Source: Pogona vitticeps
Lineage: Eukaryota; Chordata; Lepidosauria; Squamata; Agamidae
DNA length: 64,000 bases
Direction of reading: 5' to 3'
Assembly: GCF_051106095.1 (NCBI RefSeq)
Contig: NC_135793.1
Coordinates: 8,361,001 to 8,425,000 of the forward strand
A program made the position numbers and the translations under genes. Under the pieces are notes generated by a model that was not told the origin of the DNA, made no database searches, and saw nothing but the letters and a program-made list of their open reading frames with translations. Below, one piece after another: positions 30,901 to 43,191 of this stretch (positions within the stretch are counted from its first letter, which is position 1; each line of letters starts with the position of its first letter).

Positions 30901-32916
30901 ATTGGGAATTTAAAAGATGCTACCTTTTTGGTCTCCAATTCCCAGACTTCCCCAGCCAGCACAGGTCCTGCACCGAGAACCACATTCAACCCATGGACTG
31001 CAATGTGCGAACCACAGGTTTTAGATTCAGAAACATACCCTGTTCAATTAAGATTGCAAATGAAACCACAATAGAAGCTTTCAGGATGCTTTCCTCATTC
31101 TTAAGTTTCATAACATAAACTGCTTTGAGAATTTATGAGAAAACAAATATCTCTCTATACACACTGAGACTTATTCAAAATCATATATAAATGCATTATT
31201 TTTAAAAAACAAAAACAAAAAAGATCAGAGCTATTGTCACATATTGGGAAGGAACACCAGATAATTATGTCAGTCTAAACTAAAAGTACAGTGGGGTCTT
31301 GACTTGAGAACTTAATCCGTATTGGAAGGCGGTTCTCAAGTCAAAAAGTCTGTAGGTCAATCCCGTAACAGGCCGTTTTTGTTCCATTTTGGTTTTTTTC
31401 TGGTCTGTAAGTCAATTCTCAGGCTGCAAGTCAAACCTAAATTTTGCAGCCAGAGAAGTCTGTAACTCAAAAAGTCTGTAAGTCAAGCCGTCTGTAAGTC
31501 AAGGGTCCACTGTAATCTCTCAGTGGTGATCTATAGGGAATATGTATGAGCAACTTAGATAGTGACCATTCTGTGTCTGTGGAATTCTCTTCTTTAAGAA
31601 GTTGTGCAAAGCCTAAACACGGATGCCTTCCATTTAGGGTATATAGATACTTCAAACATAGAATCCAAATGTGTGTGTATAAATATATATAAGTCTATAT
31701 AAGCCTATCTTGTTTAACTCACTGGATGTTATCTCTGAACAGACACATACAGAATCACATTAGGAATGTTTTTAAGTTCTTTTGCAGTAAACATGTTTTT
31801 TAAATCTTTTGTTTTCTGCTTTAGAATTTAATTTTAACTGAAAAGAAGCACTAAAAAAAACTTAAATAAGAACCCCCCCCAACTTTTCTACTTACATCTT
31901 AATTTTTCTACTTACTGTGAAAATACACAGATAATGTCACCCTCCGTCAGCTCATAGGGCAGGCCTCCTGGGGGGAAAAGAGGAGTTAGTAAGTGCTTGT
32001 GTGTGTTTTTAAGGGAAAGATAATTAAGTCACATACTACCATAGGCATTCAAGGCTGTCCCCACGCTGGACACCCACCCACAAATATCCAGGCGCTATCA
32101 CTGTACTCTGCATGCCAAGAGACTTTATCCTGGACACCCAGCTGTGCCTCACGTTCATTCAGTTCGTTGATAAGCTTCACCTTGGTCAGTGGGCTAGGAA
32201 AGAAGAAAAAGAAACAAACCATTAGTTTCAGTAAAGTCTAATATTGGGGGGAGGGACTCAATATTTACTATTTCTTTGACCCAGGCTTCTTCCATGGGGT
32301 ATATACCGTCCTACTCTCCCCTTCAACAATGCTAACAATACTGTGGGTAGGCTAGGATAGTAACTGGCTCAGGGTCACCTAGTGAATGTCTTCACTAATT
32401 GGGGATTTGAATTTGGGCTGCCACATTCCTAATCTGAGGCTACCTCAACCATTAGACCACTGGTTCTTAACCTTGGGTTACTCAGGAGTTTTGGACTGCA
32501 ACTCCCAGAAGCTTTCACCACCAGCTGTCCTGACTGGGGTTTCTGGGAGTTGCAGTTCAAAAGCATCCGAGTAACAAAGGTTAAGAACCACTGCATTAGA
32601 CCACGCTATACCACTCTAGTCTATATCTAAATCATACCCTCTGTCCTAGAAATCCGGAACTCTAACCCTTAGGATGCGAAAGTTGACTGCGGTCCTTGCA
32701 TTTCGGTCAAGGCACTCTGCATTAGCTCAGAAACAGTCTTCCGCAGTATTCCACTTGTTGGAGGCTAAACTATGGCTGAAAAATATGAATCCAAGGGCTG
32801 GGCGTTGATTCAGTAGCAATTCCTGTTCCAACTCCAGCGACCCTACCTACATAGTCACCTCTCCCCCATCCAAGCCAGACCCACAACCATCCATCACCCC
32901 ATCCCACCTACTTCAT
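27207..32916 (-). CDS. RBMX2: RBMX2 RNA-binding protein (RES complex), six coding exons
   Basis: Coding exons on the minus strand: 32916-32912, 32193-32078, 31967-31916, 30715-30586, 28551-28371, 27622-27207. They sum to 900 nt, 299 residues (human 322), with all phases consistent. RBMX2 is the metazoan counterpart of yeast Ist3/Snu17. With BUD13 and SNIP1 it forms the RES complex of the activated spliceosome in the nucleus. Seen: the N-terminal [20 protein letters not shown], then one RRM with RNP2 IFVGGL (38-43) and RNP1 KGFSFICY (77-84). [10 protein letters not shown] segment follows, then an acidic/serine patch ([13 protein letters not shown]) and a long K/R/E-rich disordered tail ([13 protein letters not shown]) ending SSSRY. 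The tail is shorter and more diverged than the human one. RBMX2 lies 2.6 kb upstream of the SLC25A14 start on the same strand, an order not found in human. Confidence 0.95.
27903..27998. repeat. LINE tail with (AAAT)n microsatellite
   Basis: TTTATATCCCACCCAGAGTGG, then GGCGGGATATAAATC and an AAATA run. The pattern is typical of CR1/L2-type 3' ends. In RBMX2 intron 5. Confidence 0.6.
28371..28551 (-). CDS. RBMX2: RBMX2 coding exon 5
   Basis: Codes [20 protein letters not shown] through VEVKKHKK: end of the RRM and the acidic serine-rich linker. Donor AAGG|GTGAGA, phase 0 to 1. Confidence 0.95.
28820..28925. repeat. (TTTA)n with LINE-tail sequence
   Basis: TTTATTTATTTATTTA followed by TTCTGGGCGGCGTACAACATT. 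Another LINE 3'-end remnant, in RBMX2 intron 4. Confidence 0.6.
30586..30715 (-). CDS. RBMX2: RBMX2 coding exon 4
   Basis: Codes [20 protein letters not shown], then RNP1 KGFSFICY and on to NFNGIK. Donor AAAG|GTCAG, phase 2 to 0. Confidence 0.95.
31289..31512. mobile_element. pogo/Tigger-type MITE, copy 3
   Basis: CAGTGGGGTCTTGACTTGAG ... CAAGGGTCCACTG, flanked by TA, 224 bp. Internal TCTGTAAGTCAA repeats. In RBMX2 intron 3. Confidence 0.82.
31916..31967 (-). CDS. RBMX2: RBMX2 coding exon 3
   Basis: A 52-nt exon coding [17 protein letters not shown]. Acceptor CCCCCAG, donor CACA|GTAAGT, phase 1 to 2. Too small to appear as an open frame on its own. Confidence 0.93.
32078..32193 (-). CDS. 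RBMX2: RBMX2 coding exon 2
   Basis: Codes [20 protein letters not shown] through DSAWIFV, the start of the RRM including most of RNP2. Donor GTGG|GTGGGT, phase 2 to 1. Confidence 0.95.
32458..32593. mobile_element. Palindromic hAT-like MITE
   Basis: Left end CACTGGTTCTTAACCTT, right end AAGGTTAAGAACCACTG. Between them TGGACTGCAACTCCCAGAAG is mirrored by CTGGGAGTTGCAGTTCA. Between RBMX2 exons 1 and 2. Confidence 0.75.
32912..32916 (-). CDS. RBMX2: RBMX2 coding exon 1 (5 coding bases)
   Basis: Only ATGAA is coding before the GTAGGTGGG donor. Joined to exon 2 (CCCACTGACC...) it gives MNPLT, identical to human RBMX2. The rest of this exon is 5' UTR. Confidence 0.88.
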
Positions 32917-33110
32917 CTTGAGACCTTCGTTTATCAATAGGCGCATGCGCCTGAGTCCCAGCAGGCTGCGCAAGCGTAGTCCCCGTCTTCCTCGCACGGA
33001 TAAGCCACGCCTCCTACGAGACTAACCAATCCGAGCCGGGTTCCCTCCCCACACGGCCGTTCGTCCGCTTTCCACGCTCTCGGTGCTCGAGCCATAGAGA
33101 CAAAAACAAT
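32917..33110 (-). promoter_or_regulatory. RBMX2: RBMX2 promoter / 5' UTR with a palindromic NRF-1-like site
   Basis: GC-rich block directly upstream of the RBMX2 start. The palindrome GCGCATGCGC at 32941-32950 is the NRF-1 core and lies about 25 nt from the ATG. A second CTGCGCAAGC-type half-site follows near 32965. No TATA box seen. Confidence 0.55.
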
Positions 33111-34513
33111 TAGAGTGATACAAAGGGTGAGGTTCGAGCCCAAGGTGAAAAGCAAATTCTGTCATGATGATTGTTTGTGGTTGCCCAAAATTCTGTAGCC
33201 GTCCGGTCACTTCCCTGAGTGGCTCCTGTGCTTTGGGTCTCCAGTTTTTAGTTCTGAATTTAGGAAATACTGTATACTTGCATACAGTTAAATTTTAAAA
33301 ATACCGGTCTGTCTATTTAAATATAGTTGCATACATTTAATGTGAATTTCGTTGTATGGTATACTGTGTATATACTTACAATGACAATAAATTATATTAT
33401 TATTAATAATCTCAACTATTATAATATAGTTGCATCCATTTAATAATCTCAACTATTATAAACGCATTTAATACATTTAAATATAATATTTTAAAATGCA
33501 CCTTGATGGTGCAGCGGGGGAACCAAATGAACATCCTACAGGCTAAGATTTATTTCAGTGTGAGCTGCAAAAGTTTGCCTTTTTTTTTTCTTTTATTTTG
33601 CCAACACGTTCAGACAAACCAACATGGCTATTTCATTGGAAATACCGAAAGACTAACAAGTTTTACCTTTCCACGGATCGCAGCCCATTCACCATGCTCC
33701 TGGACTGTTGCTTCAGCTGGATAGGAAATAAATAAGCAGGTGTGTGTGCTTTGTACACATTCCAAAAACGAGGCTTGGTGATATTTTATTAAACCACTAA
33801 AATCTTAACAAGTAGTACACAATATGGTTTGGTGTATGAAATGATGGACTGGGACTCAGAGGACACGAGTTCCAATCCCCACTCAGGTGTGGAAACTCAC
33901 TGTAGGAGTGGAACCAGTAAAACTACTCCTTAAAATATACCTTGTGTCTTATAAATTCACAAGAAATCAGGACAAGGCTGCATGATCCTCAGAACAATAC
34001 AAATGCAGGAATAGGTGATACCTTTATTGAAAGATTAAGAAAATAAAACAATAGAGTGGGCCTTGATGATCATCCACCTTCCTCACACTCTGCTCCAAGT
34101 TCTCCTGGGTAGCTCCAAAATAATATGTTTAAAACACTACTGTATTTGTATTGCTAGCGGCTTGACGGCACATAACACACACAACATCTTTACATGCCAG
34201 CTAGTGTTCAAGTCCTGTGTAGGACTCTTAATTAGGTTGGGCACAGCAGAGCTTAAGGGATGGGAGAAGAAACAGAAAAATCTCAGAAGAGTTTAATTCT
34301 CTCGAGTTCTTTCAAATGTGTCCAAACACATCCTGATGCTTTTGATGTCACATTTTGTTATAAAGGGTCCACACTGACCTGTGCTTTTCCTTTCCCTTCA
34401 GACTTTTTTGGGGTGACACAAAAATAGTTGCTTCATTCCAGATGCTGCCGAGTTTTAACTTAAGCCCCAAAATCTCCTGGGGCCTTCTTTATTTTCCTTT
34501 GCCAACACCCAAT

Positions 34514-34545
<32 letters not shown>

Positions 34546-36411
34546 TTTGATTGATTTGATTTGATTTGATTTATACCCCACCCATCTGGCCTAAAAGACC
34601 GCTCTAGTACAGGAGCCAGGTCTGGCCAGGTCTTGACCAGGTAATTAAGGTCTGTTAACTTTACACAAGACCTGATGTTTCTTTAGTCATATAGACCAAT
34701 GCAGCTGCCTAGAATTTTTGACTCTTTTTTTTATGGCAGAGGGCTGACTTTGGGAATGATATAATGAACACCCTCACTTCCAATATACCACTTAGCATGC
34801 CTGTATATAGTGAGTGACTGTCCAGAATTCTATGCTGCAACATGAAAAGAATAAAAGTGGCTTTCTGGGATTCTTCGATTGTGACAGATCTGGAACAGCA
34901 GGAAAAAAGAGAGCACATTTAGACAGCATGCCCTGGCTGCCACCACACTGAATTGCATGCTGTCAAGTCAATTATGTCTAATGGAGACCCTTTCCATTTT
35001 TTTTTTAAAGGTAGTGGATATTCAGAAATGCTTTCCACTCCCTTCTGCTGGGGACAACTTAGGACTGTGAAAGTTGCCCAAAGCTACACAGGTTGGTTCT
35101 TCTCCAGGGAGGCCCAGTGGAGGAATCAAACTCCTCGCGTCTGGCTCTGTAGCCAGGTGACACACTGAGCTGTCCAGCCAGTTCTCACTATACTGTACTT
35201 ACTGGCTGTTAAAAACTCCCAAGCTCACCCTGCAATAGTAAGGGAAATTATTCTATTTCAATTAAAAAAAAAACATTTGTAGTTACATCAGAGAAGGATA
35301 CAATTACAGTACATAGATCACCAGACCTAGACCTTAATTTCCTTTCTCTCGACTCCCAAGAACTCCCCCTTAAACACATCAATCAATTTCCATCTGATTT
35401 TTGAAACTAAGGAGGGTTCACCCTGGTCAGTTCTTGGATAGCAACCAAGGGCCTTTAGACTGAATGGTCTTATTGAATAGTCCTTTTAATGATGATACAC
35501 ATTATTGCAGTTGCACTGAACCAACAGGCGCAGGACTACATTTTAACCTAATGCAGTGTCTTTGTTCACCATAACTACATGGATAAAGTGTGCTTTGTTT
35601 CTTTTTAACTGATTCCATTGCTTGAAAAAAAAAGTACTTATTTGACCTGTGAGCTCAGAACATAGGCAGCATATTAACACGCCACCGGGCATGTTAACTG
35701 GGAGATTCTGGGAAATGTAGTCCAAAAAACAACTATTCCAAGTTCACCTTTTGTCCCAATGATAAACATGTTTGCTTGGGAATAAGCATATTTTGTAACA
35801 GAAAATGATGTATTTTTAAAAGTGAAAAGAAATAAAAAGAGCAACTCAAATCCACTTGCTGAGCCAGCTATCACCAGGTTGGATCCTGGCATGCTCATAG
35901 CAGCCCAATTTTTGATGACGGTCAGCCCAGGTTTGCTTCCATCACCTGCCATTCTTCCAGTAGCCTTTTGGGGTCCTGGGTATTGATCCTGAAGTCCAGC
36001 TCTAGCCGCACCCCTACTTTTCCCTATTGCAGTTGGTGGTTGGAGCTAAAGCTTGTAGGGAAACCTTGGGGCTTCTCAGATATTTTAGACTTCAACTCCC
36101 ATCAGCCTAATCAGCATAGCCAATTATCAGGAATCTTGGCAGTTGTAATTCAAAACCTCTGGATGTTAAAATGTTCAGGGAGGCTGGAGAAGAGGTTGTA
36201 TAAATGCCTTTGGTGCTTAATCTTTGGACTTCACAGCTTTATCTACACACCCTCTGACTCTCCAAACAACCCTGCTCCCTATTTGGCTCATTTCAAAATG
36301 TTGAAGATAAATCATTGAATTGCAGAACTGGAGGGAATGCCAAAGGTCATACAGTTCAGCCCCTGCCGTGGGGAGATTTTTAGATCCCTGAAATCCAGAA
36401 CCACAACTGAA
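33111..36411. other. Intergenic region between RBMX2 and RAB33A
   Basis: No gene seen. Contains (ATTG)n/(ATTTG)n at about 34515-34570 with a LINE tail. A reverse SINE is listed separately, and a CR1-like scrap (GAACTGGAGGGAATGCC) lies near 36325. GPR119, which neighbours SLC25A14 in human, is absent. Confidence 0.5.
34959..35182 (-). mobile_element. Sauria-type tRNA SINE, copy 4
   Basis: Reverse orientation: TGCTGTCAAGTCAATTATG tail through TAGCCAGGTGACACACTGAG tRNA-like head. Between RBMX2 and RAB33A. Confidence 0.82.
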
Positions 36412-36420
36412 TGGCAGATA

Positions 36421-36855
36421 CAGTGGTGCCTTGCTTAACAACGATAATCCGTTCCAGGAAAATCGCTGTTAAGCAAAAACGTCGTAAAGCGAAAATAAAA
36501 AGCCCATTGAAACGCATTGAAAACCGTTCAATGCCTTCCAACGGGCTAAAAACTCACCGTCCAGCGAAGATCCTCCATACGGCGGCCATTTTCGGTCCCT
36601 GTATAGCAAGGAATCCGTCCCTAAACACAGCGGGGAGCCATTTTAATTACCCAGCGGCCATTTTGAAACCACCAATCAGCTGTTAAAAAAACATCGTTTT
36701 GCGAAGAATTGGTTCCCAAAGCAGGGAACCGATCATTGCAAAGCGAAAAAACCCTATTTAGACCATTGTTTTGCAACCACGAAAGCGCTCACAAAAACGT
36801 CATTGTGAAGCGGATTCATCGTAATGCAGGGTAATTGTAAAGCGGCGCACCACTG
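36421..36855. mobile_element. pogo/Tigger-type MITE, copy 4
   Basis: CAGTGGTGCCTTGCTTAACA ... CGGCGCACCACTG, flanked by TA, 435 bp. Downstream of RAB33A. Confidence 0.88.
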
Positions 36856-37243
36856 TACATCTGATCTGAAAAAAAAAGTGTTGGCTGCAAATGGAGGGTG
36901 ACCAAGATGGACAGTAGGAAGGAGCCACCTACTCTGTCTCAATCTCTCAATTCCATCCCCTGCCCTTTATAGATTTATGATGATGCTTTTCCTTTTTTTT
37001 AAAAGGCCTGGTGGATAACAAGACTGCTCAATGGACCTTATTCTACAACACACACAGCACTGGAATTAATTTTGGCAGGGAGCAGTTGTAGAACATCAAA
37101 TAGAGACACTGTTTGTGGCCAGGGTTTTTGTTTAGATGACCCACCTTCAGAGAGGAAGCGACACCCAAACCACTCACCAGTGATACAAATTTTATTATTA
37201 ATTAAACATTAAGTTAGAATGAGACAAGCAGGTCTGGATTCAG

Positions 37244-37249
37244 TTTATT
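37244..37249 (-). terminator. Probable RAB33A polyadenylation signal (AATAAA)
   Basis: Minus-strand AATAAA about 70 nt after the RAB33A stop, which would give a very short 3' UTR. Later sites near 37190 are possible alternatives. Confidence 0.45.
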
Positions 37250-37319
37250 GAGGCACCAAAACCACCAGCTGCCACTCCTGTGCCATATGAAATGGCCAGG
37301 AAGGGCAAAATGCCTCAGT

Positions 37320-37775
37320 TCAACAAGGGCAGGGGTTTTTGTGGCCCGCCTCGGGCGTCAGCTGCGTTTTCTGCCCCCTCCCTTGCTGCCTCTCCATGTC
37401 CCGATAGAGCAGAGATTTCTGGGCCTTCAGCCGGCAAGCCAGACACATGAAAATAGATTCCACGTTTTGGCTCTCTTTAGGGTCCTTGGCCGAGGTTTCA
37501 AACAAAAGCATGTTGTGAGCGTCAGCGAACTTCAGGGCCATGCTGGATGGCACCTGGATCTGGTCCCTCAAGTCACACTTGTTCCCCACGAGCACCTTCG
37601 GGACGAGGGAGGGAACTGCGTGGCCGTTGCACTCCTCAATCCAGGTCTTGAGGTTGAGGAAGGACGCCATCTTGGTGACATCATAGACGAAGACAACGGC
37701 GTGCACGTTGCGGTAGTAGTGCTCCACCATGCTCTTCCGGAACCTCTCCTGGCCCGCTGTGTCCCACACCTGCAC
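37320..37775 (-). CDS. RAB33A: RAB33A coding exon 2
   Basis: Codes [15 protein letters not shown] to the terminal NPCPC-stop. Acceptor CTACCACAG. Contains switch II, NKCD, ETSAK and the prenylation motif. Confidence 0.95.
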   Translation of the reverse strand: MQVWDTAGQERFRKSMVEHYYRNVHAVVFVYDVTKMASFLNLKTWIEECNGHAVPSLVPKVLVGNKCDLRDQIQVPSSMALKFADAHNMLLFETSAKDPKESQNVESIFMCLACRLKAQKSLLYRDMERQQGRGQKTQLTPEAGHKNPCPC

Positions 37776-40700
37776 CTGTGGTAGAAGAGCAGAATTCCTG
37801 AACAGCTGGCAAACCAGGCAGAGAATGTATCGATGATTATTATACTTCTACAAGGACCATTCTGGGATTTGGAACACCCTTGGGATGTGATTTCTAATAC
37901 AGTGGTGTCTCGCAAGGCAAATGTAATTTGTTCCGTGAGAAGCGCTGTCTTGTGAAAAAAACATCTTGCGAAAAGTGGCTTCCCATAGGAATGCATTGCA
38001 ATGCATTCCTATGGGAACCTCGCAAGACGAATGAATTTTTTTCGGCTTGCGAGGCATCGGTCTCGAAAGAAAAAGTCTTGCGAAGCAAGGCCATAGAAGA
38101 AGCCGTCTTGCGAGGCACCATAGCGATGGCAAAAACCGATCGTCTTGCGGGTTTTTCATCCTGCGAGGCGTTCGTCTTGCGAGGCACCACTGTATAATCC
38201 TCCTGTACTAGTGAATTCTTAGCTATGGGTTTATTCCAGTTGTTCCTCTTTGACTGCAATTCCCAGAAGTCTTCACCACTGGGTGGTGTTTCTGTGACTA
38301 GCAGTCTAACAGCACCCGGGTTTCCTAAGGTTGGGAGCCAATGGTTTACTGGAAATAAAAAAGAAAGCAACAAGTCATTCTTTTTGCATTTCTCACAATG
38401 CTACTTTGGGAAATTTAAATTTAAAACGGCAAGCTTGCAAAGTCAGCCACCTGGTGCAGAGGAACCACCAAGAATCCTGAACGATGCCAAGCTTGCATTT
38501 ATATCCTGCTTTTCCTCCCAAGAGCTTAGTGGGTGTTTCTGTTTTGTTGTTTGGTTTGGTGCTGAAGATTCGTCTCCTTCCATTTTTATCCTTGTAGTAA
38601 CTCTGTTATGGCTGAGAAAGACTGATGCAAAGATACCTAGCTAGATTCGAACCCTCGTCTCTCCATCCCAGGCCTACACTGGTAGCACCAGCACTTTCCA
38701 AAACTTCCAGAAGAACAAGGATCTCCAAGCCAGAGTTTGGGGAAAAAATCTCTTTGGGGATTAAATACCCAACACCAGGAGCCAGTATGGCGTGTGGGAA
38801 GATTACTCATCCCAAATTCTAGCCTTCATTCAAGCCATGGATCTCACTGCATGAACCTGGGTCCACCACCAACTGTCAACCTGACCTATCCCTCAGGGTT
38901 GGTGCGAGGAGCAAGTGGAAAACACAACTTTGTCTCATTGGTAGAAAGACAGACATTTAACTAACAAATAAGCAAATAAAAATCCCCTGGCCAGTTGGCT
39001 GGGGAATTCTGGAGTTGTAGTGTAAAAAAGGAGATTTTCTACATTCTACTTATAGCCCCCATTCTTCTTGGTCAGTAAAAATGGATCAGCAAATCAAGCC
39101 AGCTCATCCTGACCCTTGTACTCTGGACTAAAGGCCTCAAGGTCATAGGGCCTCCTTTTGTTTTTTAAGGAGATGTACATGTCTGAATGCATGTGTCAGA
39201 GAGAGAGAGAGAGAGGGAAGGAGAGAGAGAGAGATAGTGTGTGGTCTGTGGCTACACATTTAACAGGGAGGTGACAGAAGAGACTGTAAACCTTCATACT
39301 CTGAAGGGAAGAGCAATTTTAAACTATCCCTTCCAAAAGCAAACCCAAAAATAAACAAATGAAAACCAAAGAAACAGACAAATCAAAATACTGAAAGAAA
39401 AAGGGAGGGGGCATTAATAAAAACAACACCTGGGGGAAAAAAACGTCCAAATATTTGCTTCTTGTGCTGGTTGGCTCTCTGGATAGTTTTTGCCAACACA
39501 GTGGCACACTCAGTAATGTGATTTCCTCCTCTGCTGACTAAAAGGGTAGGATTCATTCTCTCATTAGGTTTTGAGGGGAACCCTCAGGCCACAACTTTTA
39601 CATCAGGAAAGTTATAAGAATGGGAAAATGAATGATACCCCTGGCAAAATACTGTGTTTTTATTTATAGCAATGAGATTATTGAGAATTGCAAGGGAAGA
39701 ACACCTCAAACTGACTTGTATGGAGGTTTGGCAATACTGGGAAATTTAAGCATCTGCAGCCAGGCAGGAAATCCAAGACAATCACTGTGCGAACATTGTA
39801 AGAGAGTGTTTTCGTCTCTTGGTTACAGCACTGGAGTGGGACGCTGAGAGATGCAGGTTTCAGTTCCCGCTGAATTATGACATGATGGGTGAACTCACTG
39901 TCTATCAGCTTGACCTACCTCACAGAATCATTATGAGCTCACTAGAGAAAGGTGGGAAACAAATAACGAATGAATAACTAAACATATAAGGAGAAATAAG
40001 GTGGGGAGGAGCTCATTCATGAGATAGCTTTCAATTGAGTTATCATGAAGCCAAGGTCATCCTAAGACTCTAAAAGGCAGCTTTAAATATAATGGATGAC
40101 AACCAGGTAACCTACAGGCATTTTGGACTACAAATCCCACAATTCCTCAGCATTGACCATGCTGGCTGGAGAATTCCGGGAATTCTACCCCCCAATGTCA
40201 CATATTCAAGTTCTTGGCTCTGGAAAGGTTGAAGGTTGTTCATACAATAAGATATGCGTAGTTTGTCTCAGAATGCAGGGTAACACTTGAAACATGAATA
40301 CAGTGGTGCCTCGCATTACGAGCGCTCCGTTTTACGACAAAATCGCTTTACATTGAAGGTTTTGCTATCGCAAAAGCGATCGCAAAATGATGTTTCCTAT
40401 GGGGGAATTTTGCTTTGCGATGATTGGTTCCCTGCTTCGGGAACCGATTCTTGCAAAGCAATGTTTTTTGGCCAGCTGATCGGCGGTTTCAAAATGGCCA
40501 CCGGGAAAAAAATGGCTCCCCCCTACTTTCTGGGACGGATTCCTCGCTGCACAGACAGCGAAAATGGCCGCGCTATGGAGGATCTTCGCTGGACGGTGAG
40601 TTTCAAGCCCCTAGGAATGCATTAATCGGGTTTTAATACATTTCTATGGGCTTTTTAATTTCGCATTACAACGTTTTCGTAAGACAGCGATTTTGCTGGA

Positions 40701-43150
40701 ACGAATTAACGTCGTAATGCGAGGCACCACTGTACTGTATAAGCTGCATCGATATGACGATTACTACCCTGGATTTATATTTTTCTTTTCCCCTGGATTC
40801 AACCTGAACAGCATCAGAGTTCTTGGCCGATCGGCACAGCAAACACTGAGCAAAGAGGATCAAACTGTCACTTTTCTGCAGGCAAGCCTTCCTCCTCAAT
40901 ATGAAAGAGCAGCCAAAAATGAAAATGTACAGGCCAAATGCCAGTTTTTAAAAAAAAACGAGGCACAAAACCTGCTCAGTCTTTTGCATAACCCCACAGA
41001 GGATGCAACAGAAGGATTGTACAATAGTTTCTGGAAAGAGGTAGGATGAGACCACCCCAATCAGTTCACGTTTTGGTCGTCCAATCGACCACACGCCGTC
41101 TCCTCACCTTGTCACCCCACCTTCCTCGTTTCTGCGGTGCCTTTGCTGAACAGAATGTGTGACCTTCTCATAAAGGACAGTATCCATCCAGTCAGAATTG
41201 TTTGATCGCAGCACGGCAGCAGGCTGTTTGTGCAGCATCACAAATCCGGCCACACAAGTAAGAACTTTCATCGCAAGTGCAATGTTTTCCGATGGCAACG
41301 GTGGTGAGGAGGCCGCTGCGAGTCATCAAATGCTGAGTAATCAGAGCTGTCAATGCCAATGCATCCACTGGCCAGCCCTGTTTTTCTTTTCTTTTTTGGT
41401 TTCTAATACTCCTGGGAAATCGCAATCAACTCGAACACATTAGGAGCAGTGGGAAGTGGGCACAGGGTAGCAACACCCGGAAGTCTCAACTTCCAGATGT
41501 GGTGGAGCCTTAAACACCTCCCGTTTCAGAAATCTCTCTTTGCAGGAAGAGCTTACTGTCCCTGTGGATAGTATGATACAGCAGCCAGTACAGCTTTCAT
41601 TCATCCATCACCCTCCAGGTGCCTTGAACAACTCACATCATTCCCAGTAGCAATACTACCTAGAGATGATCATAGCTGTTCAAGACCTGGGGGTGCCAGG
41701 TAAGGGAGCACCAGAGCAGCCCAGCTTCACGTCTCCATCTTTAGCCATGCTGGTCACACAGACTCTGTCTCGCCCACCTCAGAGAGGAGTTGTTGGGAGA
41801 ATAAGGGGGGGGATAAAAACACCATGATTTAATTCTGATGCAATGTACACAGCCTTTATATCAATGCTGGCTGAATCACTGTGGTTTAAGTATTTGGTTG
41901 TAGTGCCAGAGGCTGGCAGTTCAATTCCCCACTGCTGTGTCTTCAGGGAGAAGAGCCAGCCTGGGTGGCCTTGGGCCAGCTGCACAGTCCCAAGGCTGCC
42001 CCTAGAGGAAGGGAAGGGTAAAGCACTTTTGAGTATTCTCTACCTGGAAATCCCCAAAAAGAATTGCTGTGAGTCAGAACTGACTTGACAGGGCATTATT
42101 ATTATTTGTATCAACACACTAGGTTTCCCTTGGTTGAGATCCTCCACAGATTTGGGAAATGGTCTGGGTGTTGCACCCAAACACAACTCCTTGTTATAAG
42201 GCCAGAACGGGCAAGCTGCGGGCCTCCAGATGTTGCTCGGGACAGTCACTCCAAGAAAGCCAGCTTGTACAGGCAATAGCGAGCCATGCTGGTAGCCGCT
42301 GCTCAACATCTACAAGGGTCTGTCTCGCTGCTCTTGATCTAAAGGATTTTTTCTGGCACCTGTCAAAAGCAGATGTGGTTCCACATCCTCCCTCTCGAGG
42401 AGTCCACCCATTTTAGCTCCGTCCCTTTCTGTTTTCCGCAGCCTTCCTCATTTCAATGGACTCCCCACCTCTTCTCAGACAAAACCAGATAAAGCAGGTT
42501 GCACGGCACCCTCAGGTAGGAAGATCAGCCAATTCCAATAGTACAAGGAGTTAATTAACTGAACACAGACTGAGCATCACTAACAGTGAGGACGTGGGGG
42601 AAGGTTCTTTCTTTTCAGATCGAGGAATCTAATTTATGGCCATCCAAATTACGACGGCTTGCAACCGTCATCATCCATCAGCTGGCTGGGGCGGATGGGA
42701 GCCGGAGTCCTACAACAGCCAGGGGTGGAAAGAACGGGCCTGTCGGAGGCCCCGGCTTGGATGATGGCTGCAGGAGAGCCAATCTCCTCTAAAAGCACGT
42801 TATTGGGAAAGAACCCCCCCCCCCTCTGTCCGGGTCTGCGGTCCCCCGTGCGGGGGAGGATGCTCGGCACCAGCCCGGTCCCTCCCGGGGGACAGACGAG
42901 GCTCCTTTCTTTCTCTCCCTCCCCCCCCCGCCTCTGGCCTGCCCAGCCCGACTACCTTGATGTGCTCGCCCTCGATCTCCACCGCCTTCTCCCTGAAATC
43001 CACGCCGATGGTGGCCTCGGTGCTGGCCGGGAAGGCTCCGCCGCAGAAGCGCACCGTCAGGCAGGTCTTGCCCACGTTGGAGTCGCCGATGACGATGATC
43101 TTGAAGATGCGCGTCTGCACCGACTGCTCCAGGGAGGCCTCCAGGTCCAT
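37320..43150 (-). CDS. RAB33A: RAB33A small GTPase, two exons
   Basis: Exon 1 43150-42956 (65 codons) and exon 2 37775-37320, joined in phase 0: 216 residues. RAB33A is a Golgi/vesicle Rab that binds ATG16L1-type effectors and acts in anterograde vesicle transport, notably in neurons. Seen: P-loop GDSNVGKT (22-29), switch I TIGVDF, WDTAGQE (69-75), NKCD (130-133), ETSAK, and a C-terminal CPC for double prenylation. The wording [20 protein letters not shown] and [20 protein letters not shown] is RAB33A rather than RAB33B. The ATG at 43150 has a strong context (GCGATGG). The product lacks about 20 N-terminal residues found in human (237 aa). The frame continues upstream without a stop but also without another ATG. 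The intron is 5.2 kb. Confidence 0.95.
37900..38192. mobile_element. pogo/Tigger-type MITE, copy 5
   Basis: CAGTGGTGTCTCGCAAGGC ... TGCGAGGCACCACTG, flanked by TA, 293 bp. The interior is itself palindromic (GCATTGCAATGC centre). In the RAB33A intron. Confidence 0.88.
40301..40732. mobile_element. pogo/Tigger-type MITE, copy 6
   Basis: CAGTGGTGCCTCGCATTACG ... GTAATGCGAGGCACCACTG, perfect matching ends flanked by TA, 432 bp. In the RAB33A intron. Confidence 0.92.
41866..42107 (+). mobile_element. Sauria-type tRNA SINE, copy 5
   Basis: GCTGGCTGAATCACTGTGG head, GCAGTTCAATTCCCCAC B box, AACTGACTTGACAGGGC tail and ATT repeats. In the RAB33A intron. Confidence 0.88.
42956..43150 (-). CDS. RAB33A: RAB33A coding exon 1
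   Basis: Codes [18 protein letters not shown] through EIEGEHIK, containing the P-loop and switch I. Donor AAG|GTAGTC, phase 0. Lies in a CpG-rich block. Confidence 0.93.
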
Positions 43151-43191
43151 CGCGGGGCCCGCGCGTGCCGAGGCGGGGAAGCGAAAGCCGA

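Noticed and set aside
33111-37240. GPR119 or ZNF280C, expected from human synteny
   Set aside because: No single-exon GPCR frame and no C2H2 zinc-finger array found here or elsewhere in the window.
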